In this document: positions 43,951 through 55,561 of the stretch, piece after piece
How positions within the stretch are numbered: position 1 is the stretch's first letter
Layout: every line of letters starts with the position of its first letter
Translations under genes and position numbers: made by a program
DNA from: Platanthera guangdongensis
Lineage: Eukaryota; Streptophyta; Magnoliopsida; Asparagales; Orchidaceae
Direction: 5' to 3'
Assembly (NCBI GenBank): GCA_039583875.1
Contig: CM077165.1
Span: 78,294,757-78,358,756, forward strand
DNA: 64,000 nucleotides
Notes under the pieces: generated by a model
Seen by the model: the letters and a program-made list of their open reading frames with translations, nothing else
Database searches by the model: none
What the model was told of the DNA's origin: nothing

Positions 43951-46688
43951 ATGGCAGTTCCAGCGAGCACCCTGGCTGCAATGAAATTCGATACAGGCTT
44001 TGATATGGACTTTGATTCATTTTAGCACTCTAATCCTATATTTCTTTATATTCTGGAACTTCTATAAGAGCTGGGTCTCAAGGATTTTATGACCAGGAGA
44101 ATCAAACTGCATGCAACAAATATTAAAGAATGGGTATATACTTCTTCTTATTTTGAGGACAACACCTTGACAGGGAATATCGGGGGTAATGCTGTTTCTT
44201 TATCCCCCGCCGTTATTTCTAAGATTTTTGAGTTGGTGAATGGAGAAGAAGATTTGGATATAGATTCTGATGAGTATAGTTCGATGCTGAAACTGATTGG
44301 GTTTACTGGGAGTAACCCTAACAAGCTGTTAAAGAAGCAGCTATCTGCCTCCTACCAGTTCTTGGCGGATGTTGTGGGAAAAGTGTTGATGGGCAAGCAC
44401 ACCGCGCACGATTACATAACAAGATACAAATTCCTTGTCATGTGTGTGGTGGTCAATAAGAGTCACGTTGATTGGGGCAAGATCTTCTTTGGTTTAATAA
44501 AGAAGAAAAACAGTAAGAAAGAGGTATGCTTTGGAAGGATCCTGGGGATTTTCCTTCAAGCAAAAGCTGGTGAATTCATGGTCTCCCCGACCATCTTCAT
44601 CAATGTCAGCAAGCGCCTCTCATGCACTTTGTTTGGCAGATGGGAAAGGACGATCTCCAAGCCATCCAAGGCTTCCTCCTCTTCCATCCCAGCTTTGAAG
44701 AGCAAAAGGGCCGTGCAGGCCACTCCCCACCCTTTAGGAGAGGTCATCTCATCTCAACAACCTCTTCCAGCAACCCATCTTCCATCTTCAACCAGTCTTC
44801 CAATTCCTTCAGCTTCCCCCATTCATGTTTCTCCATCAACTCATGCATCCCCTGCTATGTCTCCTCCTGCATCACCTCCTCCACCTCATCTGTCTAACAT
44901 TGCACATTTTGATATATCATCCCTTTCTCCACCTCCACCAGCCACCACCATGACAGATGCCATTCCACCAGTATCTCCTCCATTTGTTCCCCTCACTTCA
45001 TCTACTTCTCTACAATCACCTACTACCTCTCCATCTTTGGACCCCCCCCCCACTATATCTACCATCATAACCCTGCTCTCTCCCCTCCTCAAATCCCTAA
45101 TCATAGAGGCCATTACACCTCTTGTAAATTCTATCAATTCTTTATCTGCCCAAGTATCTCTTCTTTCTGCAGCCCCCTCTTCTTTCAGGGGCCTGGCTCC
45201 AGGTTCTCCTGAAACCAGGCAGGGGAAGATGCTCTGTGATGAAGCAGCAGCAGATATAACAGCAATTTCAGATGTAGTAGCAGTTACTCCTAAAGTAGTT
45301 TCAGATGCAAAAGCAACAATTTTAATAGAATTTGATTCAGATTTGACTGAATTGATCCATTTCATGGATACTGATATTGAATTAGATGAGTTAGTTCCAG
45401 AGTAGATACAAATTGTTGGTGTTTTACATTTGAATCCCAAAGTTGATTTGGCTGTTTTGTTGAGATCTTTTGATACAATTTATGTACAGTTTCATTCTAC
45501 TAAGCCATCCTTGGCTATTATTCCTATCACCTCTCCAATAAGTCCTACAGTTGCTAAGCAACTTAGTGACATCTTTGCTGTTCCAAAGCAAGCATCTCTT
45601 CCCCCACATAAGAGATTTCTGCCCCTATTTTTGTTATGGATGATTCCCCAATGACTGACCTGGATGCATTGATTCTGGCATACATTGAGGAAGAGAATAA
45701 AGCTCTAGAAGAGAGCTCAGTCTTAATTAGTTCTCCAGTTCCAGTTCAGCCTGCCAAGCCCTAGATCTTTGCAGTTACCCTAAGAGCGATTGATGCTCTG
45801 TATGCCAATCCTCAAGGGTCTTGCTCACATGAGGAAGAGGAAGATGAAGATTCATATGAAGAAGCCCAAAAGAGAGTCAGGTCAAAGAAGAGAAAGGCTC
45901 CTCCTCCTCCTCCTGCTCCTAAGCCCAATCCAATAGCTGACACTCCCTACTACATCTTGCATAGCATCACTCCTTGTGAGGGAATGCCTGCTTGGATGTG
46001 GTTGTCAAAGAATCAACAAAAGGAAAGAAAGAAAAGCAGGAGATACTCTTAATCACCTGTTTATAGATACAAAAGAGATCCTCCTCCTCCTCTAGCTGCT
46101 GGTACTTCCAGTTCCTCAATTCCAAAGCCTGCTCCTATACAAACCTACCAAAGGCATCAGAGCAAGTCTTCAGGAGGTTACTAGCAGAGGCAACAATCTT
46201 CAGGCAGACAACAACCTCAACAGCAACAACCTCAGTAGCATCAGCAAAATATATCTGTAGAACAGAAGGCAAATAGTCCTGAAAGACCATATTCACCACC
46301 TGTTTCTTTTGAGGATCCTGAAACAGCTAACACTGCTAAAATGGCTAGATTCCAGGAACTGATTGGCCTCTTATTGATTAATAAAGCACAAGCTGAGGGA
46401 AAGGACATTTCAGGATACTCAACTATGTCAAAATATAGAAAAGAAGAACTTAAAAGCTTTGACAAAGCAAACAAACTTTTCAATGTTGATGACTATATGA
46501 AGCTCCATCTAGAGGTTGTTGTTCCCAGAACCTCTAGTCAGAATATGCTTGGTATAGCTGATATGAAAATGACTATAGCCCAGACAGCTAATCCAAACAG
46601 AGAGATTAAATTCTCAAAGCCTGGAGCTAGCAGCAGCAGCGGCAGCAAAGAGAAAGACAAAGACCATTTCAAGAAGAGCAAGATATGA
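43951..46688 (+). pseudogene. Accessory ORF of SIRE-like element (A1), ~910 codons
   Basis: Starts at ATG 43951 (MAVPASTLAAMKFDTGFDMD). Order: a folded-looking N-terminal domain of ~230 residues (MTRRIKLHATNIKEWVYTSS ... ASYQFLADVVGKVLMGKHT ... VCFGRILGIFLQAKAGE), a Pro/Ser-rich region of ~150, an acidic helical middle, a Lys/Arg-Pro basic patch, a Gln-rich stretch and a conserved C-terminus (KARFQELIGLLLINK-like, KSKI end). Stops at 44023, 44053 and 45403, a frameshift near 45640, and further stops to 46220. It has the place of the env-like ORF of SIRE/Maximus elements, but I see no signal peptide or membrane segment, so an envelope role is not supported. The N-terminal domain resembles plant retrotransposon-encoded proteins of unknown function. 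Confidence 0.8.
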
Positions 46689-46873
46689 TCTAAGTTTTTC
46701 TTTCTTTTCCTATTTTTTTTTTGCTTTTACAACTCTCTGGTTATGTTTCTGAACAAAGCTTTTATATATCTGCTACATGTGTTATAAATTCTCTGTCAGA
46801 TATATGTTTTTACTGTTTTGTTTTGTTTTAGTTTGTGTCTTCACTTAGTGACCTCACCCAAATAGGGGGAGAT
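46689..46873 (+). other. Spacer and polypurine tract of A1
   Basis: T-rich 3' untranslated stretch ending in AATAGGGGGAGAT (46861-46873), the purine tract directly before the LTR. The equivalent in A2 is less pure (ATCTCCCC read in reverse at 55369). Confidence 0.8.
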
Positions 46874-48387
46874 TGTTGGATCCCTAGTTTGGATTTGGGC
46901 TAGGTTCACTGAGTTAGGATGTCTTTGACCCATCTTGTATAGTCAGGGTCATTGGTTGTGTCCTAGAGTCTAGGTTTTGTCCTTAGAACATCATCTTGTG
47001 GACCAGCCATCCTCCAGACTGCCAGAGAAACCCAAGAATTAGAGATATCTTCAGCTCAAGGAAAAGTGTTCGGCGTTCGTCGATCTCAGCTTAACGAACC
47101 ATATTCCTTGGTCGACGAATTCTGGTCTACGATTTGAATCCTTCTCAACGACAGACTTCTCAGATTCTAAGTCCACAATCTTTCTTTGTTCGACGAATTT
47201 GGATCTCTACTTGACGAATGATGATTGTCAGTTCGACGAAGATTGTAACAGAATTGACAAGTTTCCCGTGAAGACTAATTGCTATTGTCTGGTCGACGAA
47301 CTCATCAGCTCAGCTCGACGAACTCATCAGCTCAGCTAGACAAACTGTGAACTAAGCTCGACGATTTTTATTCTTCGTTCGACGAATCCAGTCTTGGTCT
47401 TCTCCAGTTTTCTGTCCCTTTTTCTTGGCGATGATTCCTGAGTAATTAATGCTCAAAATTCTCTGAATGTTACCGTTAGAACGAGCATTGATCATGGATT
47501 ATTACATGCCGTTTTTCCATGGGACAGTTAGGGAATTCATTCATTGTCGCTTCCATACCAGGACGACTGCATTTACTGCTCAAGGACTCATATTTCAAGT
47601 GTGTTATTTTTCAGTCAGTTTTCAGAAAAAAGAAGATGAAGCAGTCCTGCTGATACAGAGATTACATTCAAGAAGTCTTACAGAAATCTAAAGTTTCACA
47701 CTGTAATCAACATAGGCCAGAGAACATCATCATCAAGAAGAAGAACATACAATCTCTATTAAGGTTCTTCTTCTTTCAACTCTAGAGGACAACTTCAGAA
47801 GGACAACAATAACTCTATCTGTCAGAGAAGTTCCTGAAGCAATCTCTGGTCAAGGCAATCAAGTTTTTGACGACCTGTCACCCTGAAGCAGAGCTCCAAA
47901 TTTCCTGATCCATTCAAGATCTCAGGGGGAGCAATCTGCTGAAATCAATCCACTAGTCTTCTCAGTTGTTATTGAGAAAGAGAAGACACCATTACCCTTT
48001 TTCATCCTCTGTATAGGTTTTTAAGTCCCTTCAAAATTATTCCTGGTTGCAAGTCTCCTACCAAAAGACTTGAGGTTTTGGTTTTTGAGCACCTGAACAA
48101 AAGCTCATTGGTGTCAGGCACCTGATCAAAACTCTGAGTGGATTCCTACCAGGGTGGTAGAAGAGTGGATATACCCAGGTTGGGAAACCACTATAAATTC
48201 TTGTGTCATCTGGTTGCCCTTTTCTTTTGTTTTTAGCTGTGTTCTGTGATTTGTTAGGTTGATGTTTTTATTACTTTGTTTGCTAAATTGTTCACTTAGG
48301 ATTACAGCAAAAGTTGTAAAGATTTAGTAAAAGACCACAATACTCTATTCACCCCCCCCCCCTAGAGTATTTCAGATCTAACCTTCA
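46874..48387 (+). repeat. 3' LTR of A1
   Basis: Starts TGTTGGATCCCTAGTTTGG. The end is placed at TCTAACCTTCA by comparison with TCTAACCTGCA in A2, giving 1,514 bp. A C11 run at 48352-48362, followed by TAGAG, is a typical SIRE LTR landmark and is the same length in A2. 47060-47400 holds another cluster of TCGACGAA/TTCGTCGA words. The exact end is uncertain by a few bases. Confidence 0.85.
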
Positions 48388-48400
48388 CTTTCACTTTCCT

Positions 48401-48925
48401 CTTTGGCCAGCCAATGGGAGCTACCACTGGCCCAACCAGCTAGTAGGAGCCTAACGGCAAGGGTTGAGCATCAACTGGACTTTACTCTTTGGCCAGCAAC
48501 TAGGCGCTACCGCCAGCCCAATTAGCTAGTAGGAGCCTAATGGAGAGTGTTGAGCATCAACCGGACTTTGCTCTTTGGCCAGCAACCAGGAGCTACCACG
48601 AGCCCAATCGGTTAGTAGGAGCATGACGACGTGTGTTGAGCATCAATCGAAATTTCCTCTTTGGCCAACCATCGGGCGCTACCACCGACCCAATCAGCTA
48701 GTAGAAGCCTGGCGGCGGGTGTTGAGTATCAATCGGACTTTCTACTTTAGCCAGCCACTGGGTGCTACCACCAGCCCAATCAGCTAGTAGGAGCCTGACG
48801 GCGGGCATTGAGCATCAACCGGACTTTCCTCTTTGGCCAGCCAATGTGCGCTACCACCGGCCCAATCAGCTCATAGAAGCCTAATGGTGGGTGTTGAGCA
48901 TCAACTGGACTTTCATCTTTAGCCA
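48401..48925 (-). repeat. 86-bp tandem repeats in 3' region of G
   Basis: CTTTGGCCAG or a close variant starts at 48401, 48487, 48573, 48659, 48745, 48831 and 48917, an exact 86-bp period through six full units. Units share GCTACCACC...GCCCAAT and GTTGAGCATCAA. The period is not a multiple of three and no frame is maintained, so it is noncoding. On the element's strand it follows the integrase gene. Confidence 0.95.
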
Positions 48926-49006
48926 TCCACCATCCATGTTCCTCATGATGAGCAAATGAACCATCAATAAGAAGTAAGAAGGTGAAAAAGAAATGTTTTG
49001 TTACTA

Positions 49007-50463
49007 TCATGGATAGAAGCATTTTAAGTCATCGTCGCTGCAGGCGTGACTGAGGGGCTCCCATTCCACATTTTGGAGGTGGTATCCTCCCGACTTCAAG
49101 TCTTCTTTAATAACATAGAGACCCTTCCAACTAGGATTTAGCTTGTCGACGGCTGCCAAACTCCCGGCCTCGTAGTTTGTTTTCAAGACCAAGTCTCCCT
49201 CTGCGAACTGCTCGATCCTGACGTGCTTATTGAAGTACTTGGCCATCCGCTGTTTGACCTCTTCCTGTCATATTGTTGACAAGTCACACAGCTCTTCCAC
49301 CATATATAGGGAGAGTCACAACTCTTCCTCATTCTCGGTACACTATCATTCTCCGCCTTGCTTGGCCTACACCACTTGCAGTGTTCGGACCTTGAACTCT
49401 ATCGGTTGCACACCTACGCAGTCGTGGGAGATCCTAAAGGGGGTCTCCCCCGTGGCCATAATGGGTGTGGTTCTCCGGGCCCAAAGGATCGAAGGGAGTT
49501 GCTCCACCCAGCTTCCCTTCAGATTTTCCACCTTTTTCAAAATGATCATGATGATATTATTTGCCGCCTCCACCTGCCTGCTACTCCTAGGGTGGTGGAC
49601 TGGCACAAACCTAAGATTAATCTCGAGCTGACCACAGAAACTGATGAATTCCGAGTTGGCAAACTGCGGTCCATTGTCCGTGATAATATCATGATGCAAC
49701 CCATGCCAACAAATGATTTCTCCCTATACAAAGTTCTGAATAACCTGAGAGGTCACCTTGGCCAATGCCTTGACCTCAAACCACTTAGAAAAATAGTCGA
49801 TCATGACCAACAAGAACCTCCTCTACCCACTAGCCTGAGGGAAGTGTCCCACTAGATCCATTCCATAAATAGTGAAGAGCCAGGGCACGGTGATGCTTCT
49901 GAGTCTTTGGGCGGGTAGCAGCTGGAGCAGGGCGACTAGCTAGCACTTTAGACACTTCTTCTCAAACTCAGCGACATCATGGCCAAGGGTAAGCCAAAAA
50001 TACCCATGCCTTATTATCTTTCCCCCTAGGGGTTTTGCTTCCTGAGTTGCTCCCACACTCCCCGGAATAGACTTCTTCCAAAATCCTTGAGACCTCCTCC
50101 TTGGCCACGTAATGTGCCAGCAATCCCGAGAGGTTCTTTTTGTATAGCTTCCCATTGTGTATAAGGTAATACGCCGACTTATGCTTGAAGTGCTTTTTGT
50201 CTAGGCCTTCCGGGAACTCCCCTATGGATAAGAAAGCTGCAAAGGGCTGTATCTAGGAGGGACGTTGATCCACTTTCATCAGCTCCCCCTCTTCAATGGA
50301 AGGGCAGAATAGGTCGGTCAAGGTTCCTCATGTACGGGGTCCAAACTTTGCCAGTTAATCCACTTGTTCGTTTTCCTTCCGCGGTACATGTCGGATTGCA
50401 AATTTTTGGAACGTGCTGATTACTCCCTTTACCTTTGTCAGGTACAACTAGAGAGTAGGCTCG
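49007..50463 (-). pseudogene. Gypsy pol C-terminal part: RNase H end and integrase (G)
   Basis: On the minus strand, in order: RNase H tail (YLTKVKGVISTFQKFAIRHV and PRKENEQVD, about 50450-50330); a zinc-binding region ending FEKKCLKC (about 49940); integrase core with MIDYFSKWFEVKAL, ITDNGPQFANSEF (about 49660) and VHHPRSSRQVEAANN; then the C-terminal MAKYFNKHVRIEQFAEGDLV ... NPSWKGLYVIKEDL (49246 on), ending at 49007. This sequence pattern is of TAT/Ogre type. Stops and frameshifts occur every 100-300 bp. Confidence 0.85.
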
Positions 50464-50827
50464 TGTTGCAGAATAGAGACCGGGCGGTCTGGCGGTTTGG
50501 TTCTGGCTGATTGCAGTCCGGGCAGTCTTCCAATCTCTCCCTGGAGACTTGGTGTCAGGGTGGTCTGGCGGTCTCTGTGGCGGCTTGGTGTCATCCTCTG
50601 ATGGTTGCCGGGCGGTTTGTCCATGCACCAAACCGTGTGGCTTGGCGACTTGTAGTTAGATTAAGCCGCTTGTACATATAATTTTTTAGTCCCACATTGT
50701 TCAATTGTAATCTCTATCATCTTCTCCATTTTATAAAAGGGAGGCAATACCATGTAATAAACACCTTTTTTGGATAATAAAGATTTCAGTTATTCAAATT
50801 TCCAGACTCTCTTTTTCTGTTCGCATA
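50464..50827 (+). repeat. 5' LTR of element C
   Basis: 364 bp, starts TGTTGCAGAATAGAGACCGGG; the right edge is CGCATA before the primer site (a CA end at 50825 is also possible). It carries GGGCGGTCTGGCGGTTTG words also present in B's LTR, GTCCCACATTG and TATAAAAG at 50732-50739. Confidence 0.85.
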
Positions 50828-50840
50828 TGGTATCAGAGCC
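50828..50840 (+). other. Primer-binding site, initiator tRNA-Met (element C)
   Basis: TGGTATCAGAGCC, perfect complement of the initiator-Met 3' end, adjoining the LTR. Confidence 0.9.
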
Positions 50841-51479
50841 CTCGATCCTTTCCACCTGATTTTCGAGGACTTGATCTTGTCCGCGCGACCTGTTCTCGCG
50901 ACTTCTTCCTCTTCTCGCGACATATTCTCGCAATATCCTTATTCTCTTGTCGCACCCTATTCGTGCATTTTTTCCCTTGTTTGGGCGACCTCTCTACCCC
51001 TTCTAACCGCTCTCTCTAATCGCCTCGATCTATTCCAAAGTCATTGGGACCTGTTTCCTTCTCGCCGCTCCTGCTTGCTAGTCGCTGCGGCCTAATCTTT
51101 AGTCGTGCGACTTTTGCTTCTCCTCTGTTCGCACGCCATTCTCGCAAACTCCTCCAAGTTTGCGTATCTTCCCTTTGTCCTGCCCGCGCGGCCTTCTCTC
51201 AGGCTGTGCGACTTCTTTCCCTCTGCTTTGCTCTGCTTCTTAGTCGTGGCCTTCCTTGCAGCTGGTGTGTTGTCACTGTGACCACTCAGAATCTGTTATC
51301 TGTCCACTGCGGCCTTCCTAGCCGCTCGACCAGCTTGTTGTTTGCCCGGGTTGGTGTCTCGCTTCTCTTCTTGGCTTAGCCGTGCGACTTATTTCTCGCG
51401 CCCTTCTCGCTGCGACCTCATCGTTTTCGCAGCAACTTGTTGTCGTCGCGGCTTGCTGTTCTCACGCGGTCTCTCTTCA
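50841..51479 (+). other. Pyrimidine-rich leader of C in place of gag
   Basis: 639 bp of CT-rich sequence with repeated TTCTCGCGAC, GCGGCCT and GTGCGAC words. It has no gag core or CCHC motif. Near 51255 the GCAGCTGGTGTGTTGTCACTGTGA block is shared with B and E. Open frames here consist of Ser, Arg, Leu and Cys and are compositional. Confidence 0.7.
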
Positions 51480-53697
51480 ATGGCTTCCACCTCCTCTAAG
51501 TTGTATGCCTCGGTGGTCACCTCTTCTGGTAGTGCCCACGTTATTACTCACGGAAGATGGCTGATCGACTCTGGTGCTATAAATCATATGAAAGGTAATC
51601 CTCAGTGTTTCTCTCTTCTAGAAACAAATGATTGGTTGCCCCCAGTCATTGTTGCGGATGGCTCTCCCTCACCGGTCAATGGAACAGGCATGGTTCAAGT
51701 CACTCCATCTCTCTGCCTTGCAGATACCCTCTATGTGCCCAAGTTTCCTTGCAATTTATTATCGGTTACTTCTTTATGCAAGCAACTACGGTGCTCCGTC
51801 ACATTCACTCCTACCTCTTGTTCTTTTCAGGATCTGGACTCCCAACGGATGATTGCTACTGGGACTGAGAGCGGCGGCCTCTACTTCCTCGATAATTCTT
51901 CTGCTCTATCCTCTTTCTCCTCTGCGTCTATAGATCTTCTCCAATGGCATCTTCACCTTGGTCATGCTCCTGCCCGGCTTCTTCGCCAGCTTTTGCCCAC
52001 CTCCCTCCGCATCATCCTCCTCTTAACCGTGACACATGTTAACTTGGCAAGCATCACCTCTCCTCCTTTCCACCAAAGCAAGATCGTGGTTATACCTGTC
52101 CGTTTGATCTTGTTCACTCCGACATCTGTTGTCCTGCTCCTACCCTAACCATTGGTCAGGGTTGTTCTTATTTTGTAACTTTCATTGATGACTTTTCTTG
52201 CTATGCATGAAGAGATTGCTACTCTCACTAAACGGGGTACCAGGACCCTGGTTCCTAATCCTTTCAGCACAGATGTTGTTAGCTGTCGTTGGGTCTTTAT
52301 GGTGAAGTTCCTCCCCGATGGTAGTGTGGATCGTTAAAAGGCTCGGCTTGTTGCCAAGGGTTTTACCCAGACTTATGGAGTTGATTATTTTGACACCTTC
52401 TCTCCAGTTGCTCGTCTCAGCACTATTAGAGTCCTTTTATCTATGGCTGTCAACAGAAATTGGCACATTTTGCAGCTGGATGTCAAGAATGCCTTTCTTT
52501 ATGGGGATCTTCAGGAAGATGTTTATATGGTGCAACCTCCAGGGTATGTTGCTCAGGGGGAGACACGGGTTTGTCGTCTTAAGAAGGCTATCTATGGACT
52601 AAAACAAATTCCTCGCGCTTGGTTTGACAAGTTTAGCGGGATTGTGGAGGTCGTAGGTTTTACGAGAAGTTCTGCTGATCACTCCTTATTCACTCGTAAG
52701 ACTTCGTTGGGTCTAGTGGTGCCTGTGGTATATGTGAATGATATTCTTCTTACATGAGATGACCAAGCTGGAATTATCTTGACAAATAATCATCTTCAGC
52801 AACACCTGATTACAAAGGATATGGGCTCTCCAAATTACTTTTTGGGGATAGAAATTTCTCGGAAGCCCGATTCTCTTGTCCTCTCTCAACGGAAATATGC
52901 TCTTGACTTGTTAAAAGAGGCATGGTTTACTGGGACTAAACCTGTCCGATGTCCCATGGCGACTGGAGAAGATAAAATATGGACGAATGACTCTCCTCTT
53001 CTTTCTGATACTACAAGGTACATACGTCTGGTTGGAAAACTTATATATCTCACGGTGAGCAGACCCGACATTGCCTGTGTTGTAGGCAAGGTTAGCCAAT
53101 TCATGCAAGCTCCTCGGGACTGTCATCTATAATCTGCCCAGAGGATATTAGAGTATATCAAATCAGCTCCTGGGAAAGGACTTCCCTTTCAGAAGAATGG
53201 ACATTTGAGGATTAAATCTTACTCTGATTTAAGCTATACCGATGACAAAGGAGACTGCAAGTCAACATCAGCTTTTTGCACCTTTGTGGGGGGGGGGGGG
53301 TGAGAATCTTGTAAGCTGGAAAAGCAAGAAACAGTCGGTCGTCTCCAGGTCAAGTGCTGAAGCAGAATATAGAAGTATGGCATCGATCACGTGTGAGTTG
53401 AAGTGGTTATGGGCTCTCATGCTTGACTTAGGAGAGGTCTACAACTATCCTCTACCTATGTTTTGTGACAACAAGGCTTCCATATACATCTCTAAAAATC
53501 CGGTCTTCCATGAGAGAACTAAGCACATCGAAGTTGACTGCAATTTTATTCGGGAAGAGATTCTGAAGGAACAAATTTGTACTTCGTTCGTCACCTCCGA
53601 TAAAGAGTTGGCTGATATTTTCACCATGCAGGTATCCACATCTTTTCATCATATTTGCGACAAGCTAGGCATGATCGACATACATGCTCCAGCTTGA
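51480..53697 (+). pseudogene. copia pol without integrase core (element C)
   Basis: ATG 51480 (MASTSSKLYASVVTSSGSAH), protease WLIDSGAINHMKG, pre-integrase WHLHLGHAPARLLR, then a frameshift near 52020. At about 52205 the sequence jumps from the first integrase strand (FIDDFSCY) straight to EEIATLTKRG, the linker before RT; about 1.0 kb present in B is gone. [22 protein letters not shown] and VYVNDILLT (52729-52755; YVND, not YVDD). RNase H follows to 53697. Stops at 52336 and 52756, a 13-G run at 53288-53300 causing a frameshift. The deletion alone would prevent integration with its own enzyme. Confidence 0.9.
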
Positions 53698-53704
53698 GGG
53701 GGAG

Positions 53705-53828
53705 TGTTGCAGAATAGAGACCGGGCGGTCTGGCGGTTTGGTTCTGGCGGATTGCAGTCTGGGCGGTCTGTCAATATCTCCATGGCGACTTGGTGTCCGA
53801 GCGGTCTTGCGGTCTCTGTGGCGGTTCA
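53705..53828 (+). repeat. 3' LTR of element C, first 124 bp
   Basis: Follows the purine tract GAGGGGGAG (53696-53704) and matches the start of the 5' LTR (TGTTGCAGAATAGAGACCGGG). It is interrupted by A2; the last five bases, GTTCA, are the presumed left target duplication of A2. Confidence 0.9.
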
Positions 53829-55368
53829 TGCAGGTTAGATCTGAAATACTCTAGAGGGGGGGGGGGTGAATAGAGTATTGTGCTCACTAAAAACTGCTTT
53901 TGTTGTAAGCCTAGGTGAACAAGTCAGTAAGTAAAAATAAACTAAGCATATCAAACTATCTAATCACAGAGCAACACAACCAAAACAAAAAAGAAGGGCA
54001 ACCAGACGACACAAGATATTTTATAGTGGTTCCCCAACCTGGGTAAATCCACTCTTCTACCACCCTGGTAGGAATCCACTCAGGTTTTTGATAAGGTGCC
54101 TGACACCAATGAGCTTTTGTTCAGGTGCTCAAAAACCAAAACCTCAAGTCTTTTGGTAGGAGACTTGTAACCAGAATAATTTTGAAGGGAATTAAAACCC
54201 TGTACAGGAATTGAAAAGAGGGTGATGGGGTCTTCTCTTTCTCAATATCAATTGGGAAGACTTGTGGATTGATTGTAGCAGATTTTTCTTCCCCTGAGAT
54301 CTTGAGTGTATCAAGATAGCTGGAGCACTGTTTCAGGGTGATAGGTCTTCAAAGACCTAAAGTGCCTGGACCAGAAATTGCTTCAGGACTCCTTTGACAG
54401 ATAGATATGTGTTGTCCTTTGAAGTTGTCCTGTAGGGTTGAGGGAAGAAGACTCTTGATAGTATTTGATTGTTCTTCTTCTCCTTCTTGAAGATGTTCTC
54501 TGATCAGGCTGATTGCAGTAGAACTTTAGATTTCTGTGTGACTGTTCTTATGTGCAATCTGAGTGTGTCTGATTGTCTATATTGCTTGATGTACTATTAC
54601 TTGATTGATTCTCTTTTTCTTTTCTGTCTTTTTTGACTGTCTGAGAACATTCGAAATTTGAATGTTTGAGCAGTAATTGCAGTCGGCCTGGGAAGGAAGC
54701 AACAATCAATGATTTCCCTAACTGTCCCCTGGAAAAACGGCATGAAATAATCCAAGATTAATTTCACATTCTAATGGTAACATTCCGAGAAGATCTGACA
54801 TTAATTGTTCAGGAATCATTGCCAAGAAACAGGACGGGAAACTGAAGAAGACATAGTCTGGAATCGTCGAACGAAGAACACAATTCATCGAGCTGAGTTT
54901 GAGTTCGTAAAGCTGAGCTTGAGTTCGTCGAGCGGAGCTTGAGTTCGTCGAGCTGAGCTTGAGTTCGTCGAGATAAGCTTAAGAGAGTTCGTCGACCAGA
55001 CAATCCTCATTAGTCGAACAGACAGTCTTCATTCGCCGAGCTGAGAATCGTCAATCGTTGAGCAGATAATTAACACTATCAGACAGTGTTCGTCGAACTG
55101 AGATCCAAATTCATCGAGCGAAGAAAGATTGTGGATGAGCGCAGAACACCTTTCGTCGAGCTGAGTTCGACGAACATCGAACTCACTTTACTTAGTCTTG
55201 AAAACCTCTAAGTCTGGAGACTCTGATGGTCTTGTTGATAGCTGGTCCTTCTGATGTTGAACCTAAGGACTTGGCCTAGACTCTAGGACACAAAATTGAC
55301 CCTGGCTATACAGGTTGGGTCACATCCTAAGTCAGTGAACCTAGCCCAAATCAACTAGGGATCCAACA
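53829..55368 (-). repeat. 3' LTR of A2
   Basis: Read on the minus strand it starts TGTTGGATCCCTAGTTGATT and ends in ATTTCAGATCTAACCTGCA, 1,540 bp. It has the G11 run (53856-53866 on the plus strand) equivalent to C11 in A1. 54860-55180 holds repeated TTCGTCGAGC/GAGCTTGAG words, a locally amplified form of the hairpin motif. Confidence 0.88.
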
Positions 55369-55561
55369 ATCTCCCCGTATTTGGGTGAGATCACTAACAG
55401 AGACTCAAAATAGAAACAAACAGATAAACAAAGCAAGAAAAGGAATATATCTGGCAGAGAATTACCAACATATGCAACAGATATATATATACACAGCTTT
55501 GTTTAAACAGATAGCATAGTTTGAAAAACAAAAACATACAGAAATAGAAACAACATGAAGA

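Larger units (their letters stand above)
39736..48387 (+). mobile_element. SIRE-like copia element A1, 5' end lost in the gap
   Basis: Protease to RNase H of SIRE/Maximus type, then a hairpin-rich spacer, a ~910-codon accessory ORF, a polypurine tract and a 1.5-kb LTR starting TGTTGGATCCCTAG. It lacks the 5' LTR and nearly all of gag. It is homologous throughout to A2 on the opposite strand. It lies next to element G, whose 3' region starts immediately after the LTR. Confidence 0.88.
48388..50463 (-). mobile_element. TAT/Ogre-lineage gypsy element G, 3' fragment
   Basis: Minus-strand RNase H end, integrase and 3' tandem repeats of a TAT-lineage gypsy element. Element C cuts it at 50464 and A1 at 48387. 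LTRs are not in the window. It is the oldest layer on this side: heavily mutated with many stops and frameshifts. Confidence 0.8.
50464..53828 (+). mobile_element. Gag-less copia element C, internally deleted; 3' LTR broken by A2
   Basis: 5' LTR, primer site, pyrimidine-rich leader, pol lacking the integrase core, purine tract and the first 124 bp of the 3' LTR, where A2 is inserted. It is a close relative of element B. The rest of its 3' LTR lies beyond the window. It was inserted into element G. Confidence 0.9.

Noticed and set aside
43951..46688. Calling the SIRE accessory ORF an envelope gene
   Set aside because: Position fits, but no signal peptide, cleavage site or transmembrane segment is visible; labelled as accessory ORF.
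48401..48925. Possible satellite or CRISPR array
   Set aside because: Seven contiguous 86-bp units without spacers inside a gypsy element's 3' region; a retrotransposon-internal tandem repeat explains it.
53288..53300. G13 run as a regulatory G-quadruplex
   Set aside because: A single homopolymer inside RNase H that breaks the frame; the relative B has only G5, so slippage or sequencing error is more likely.
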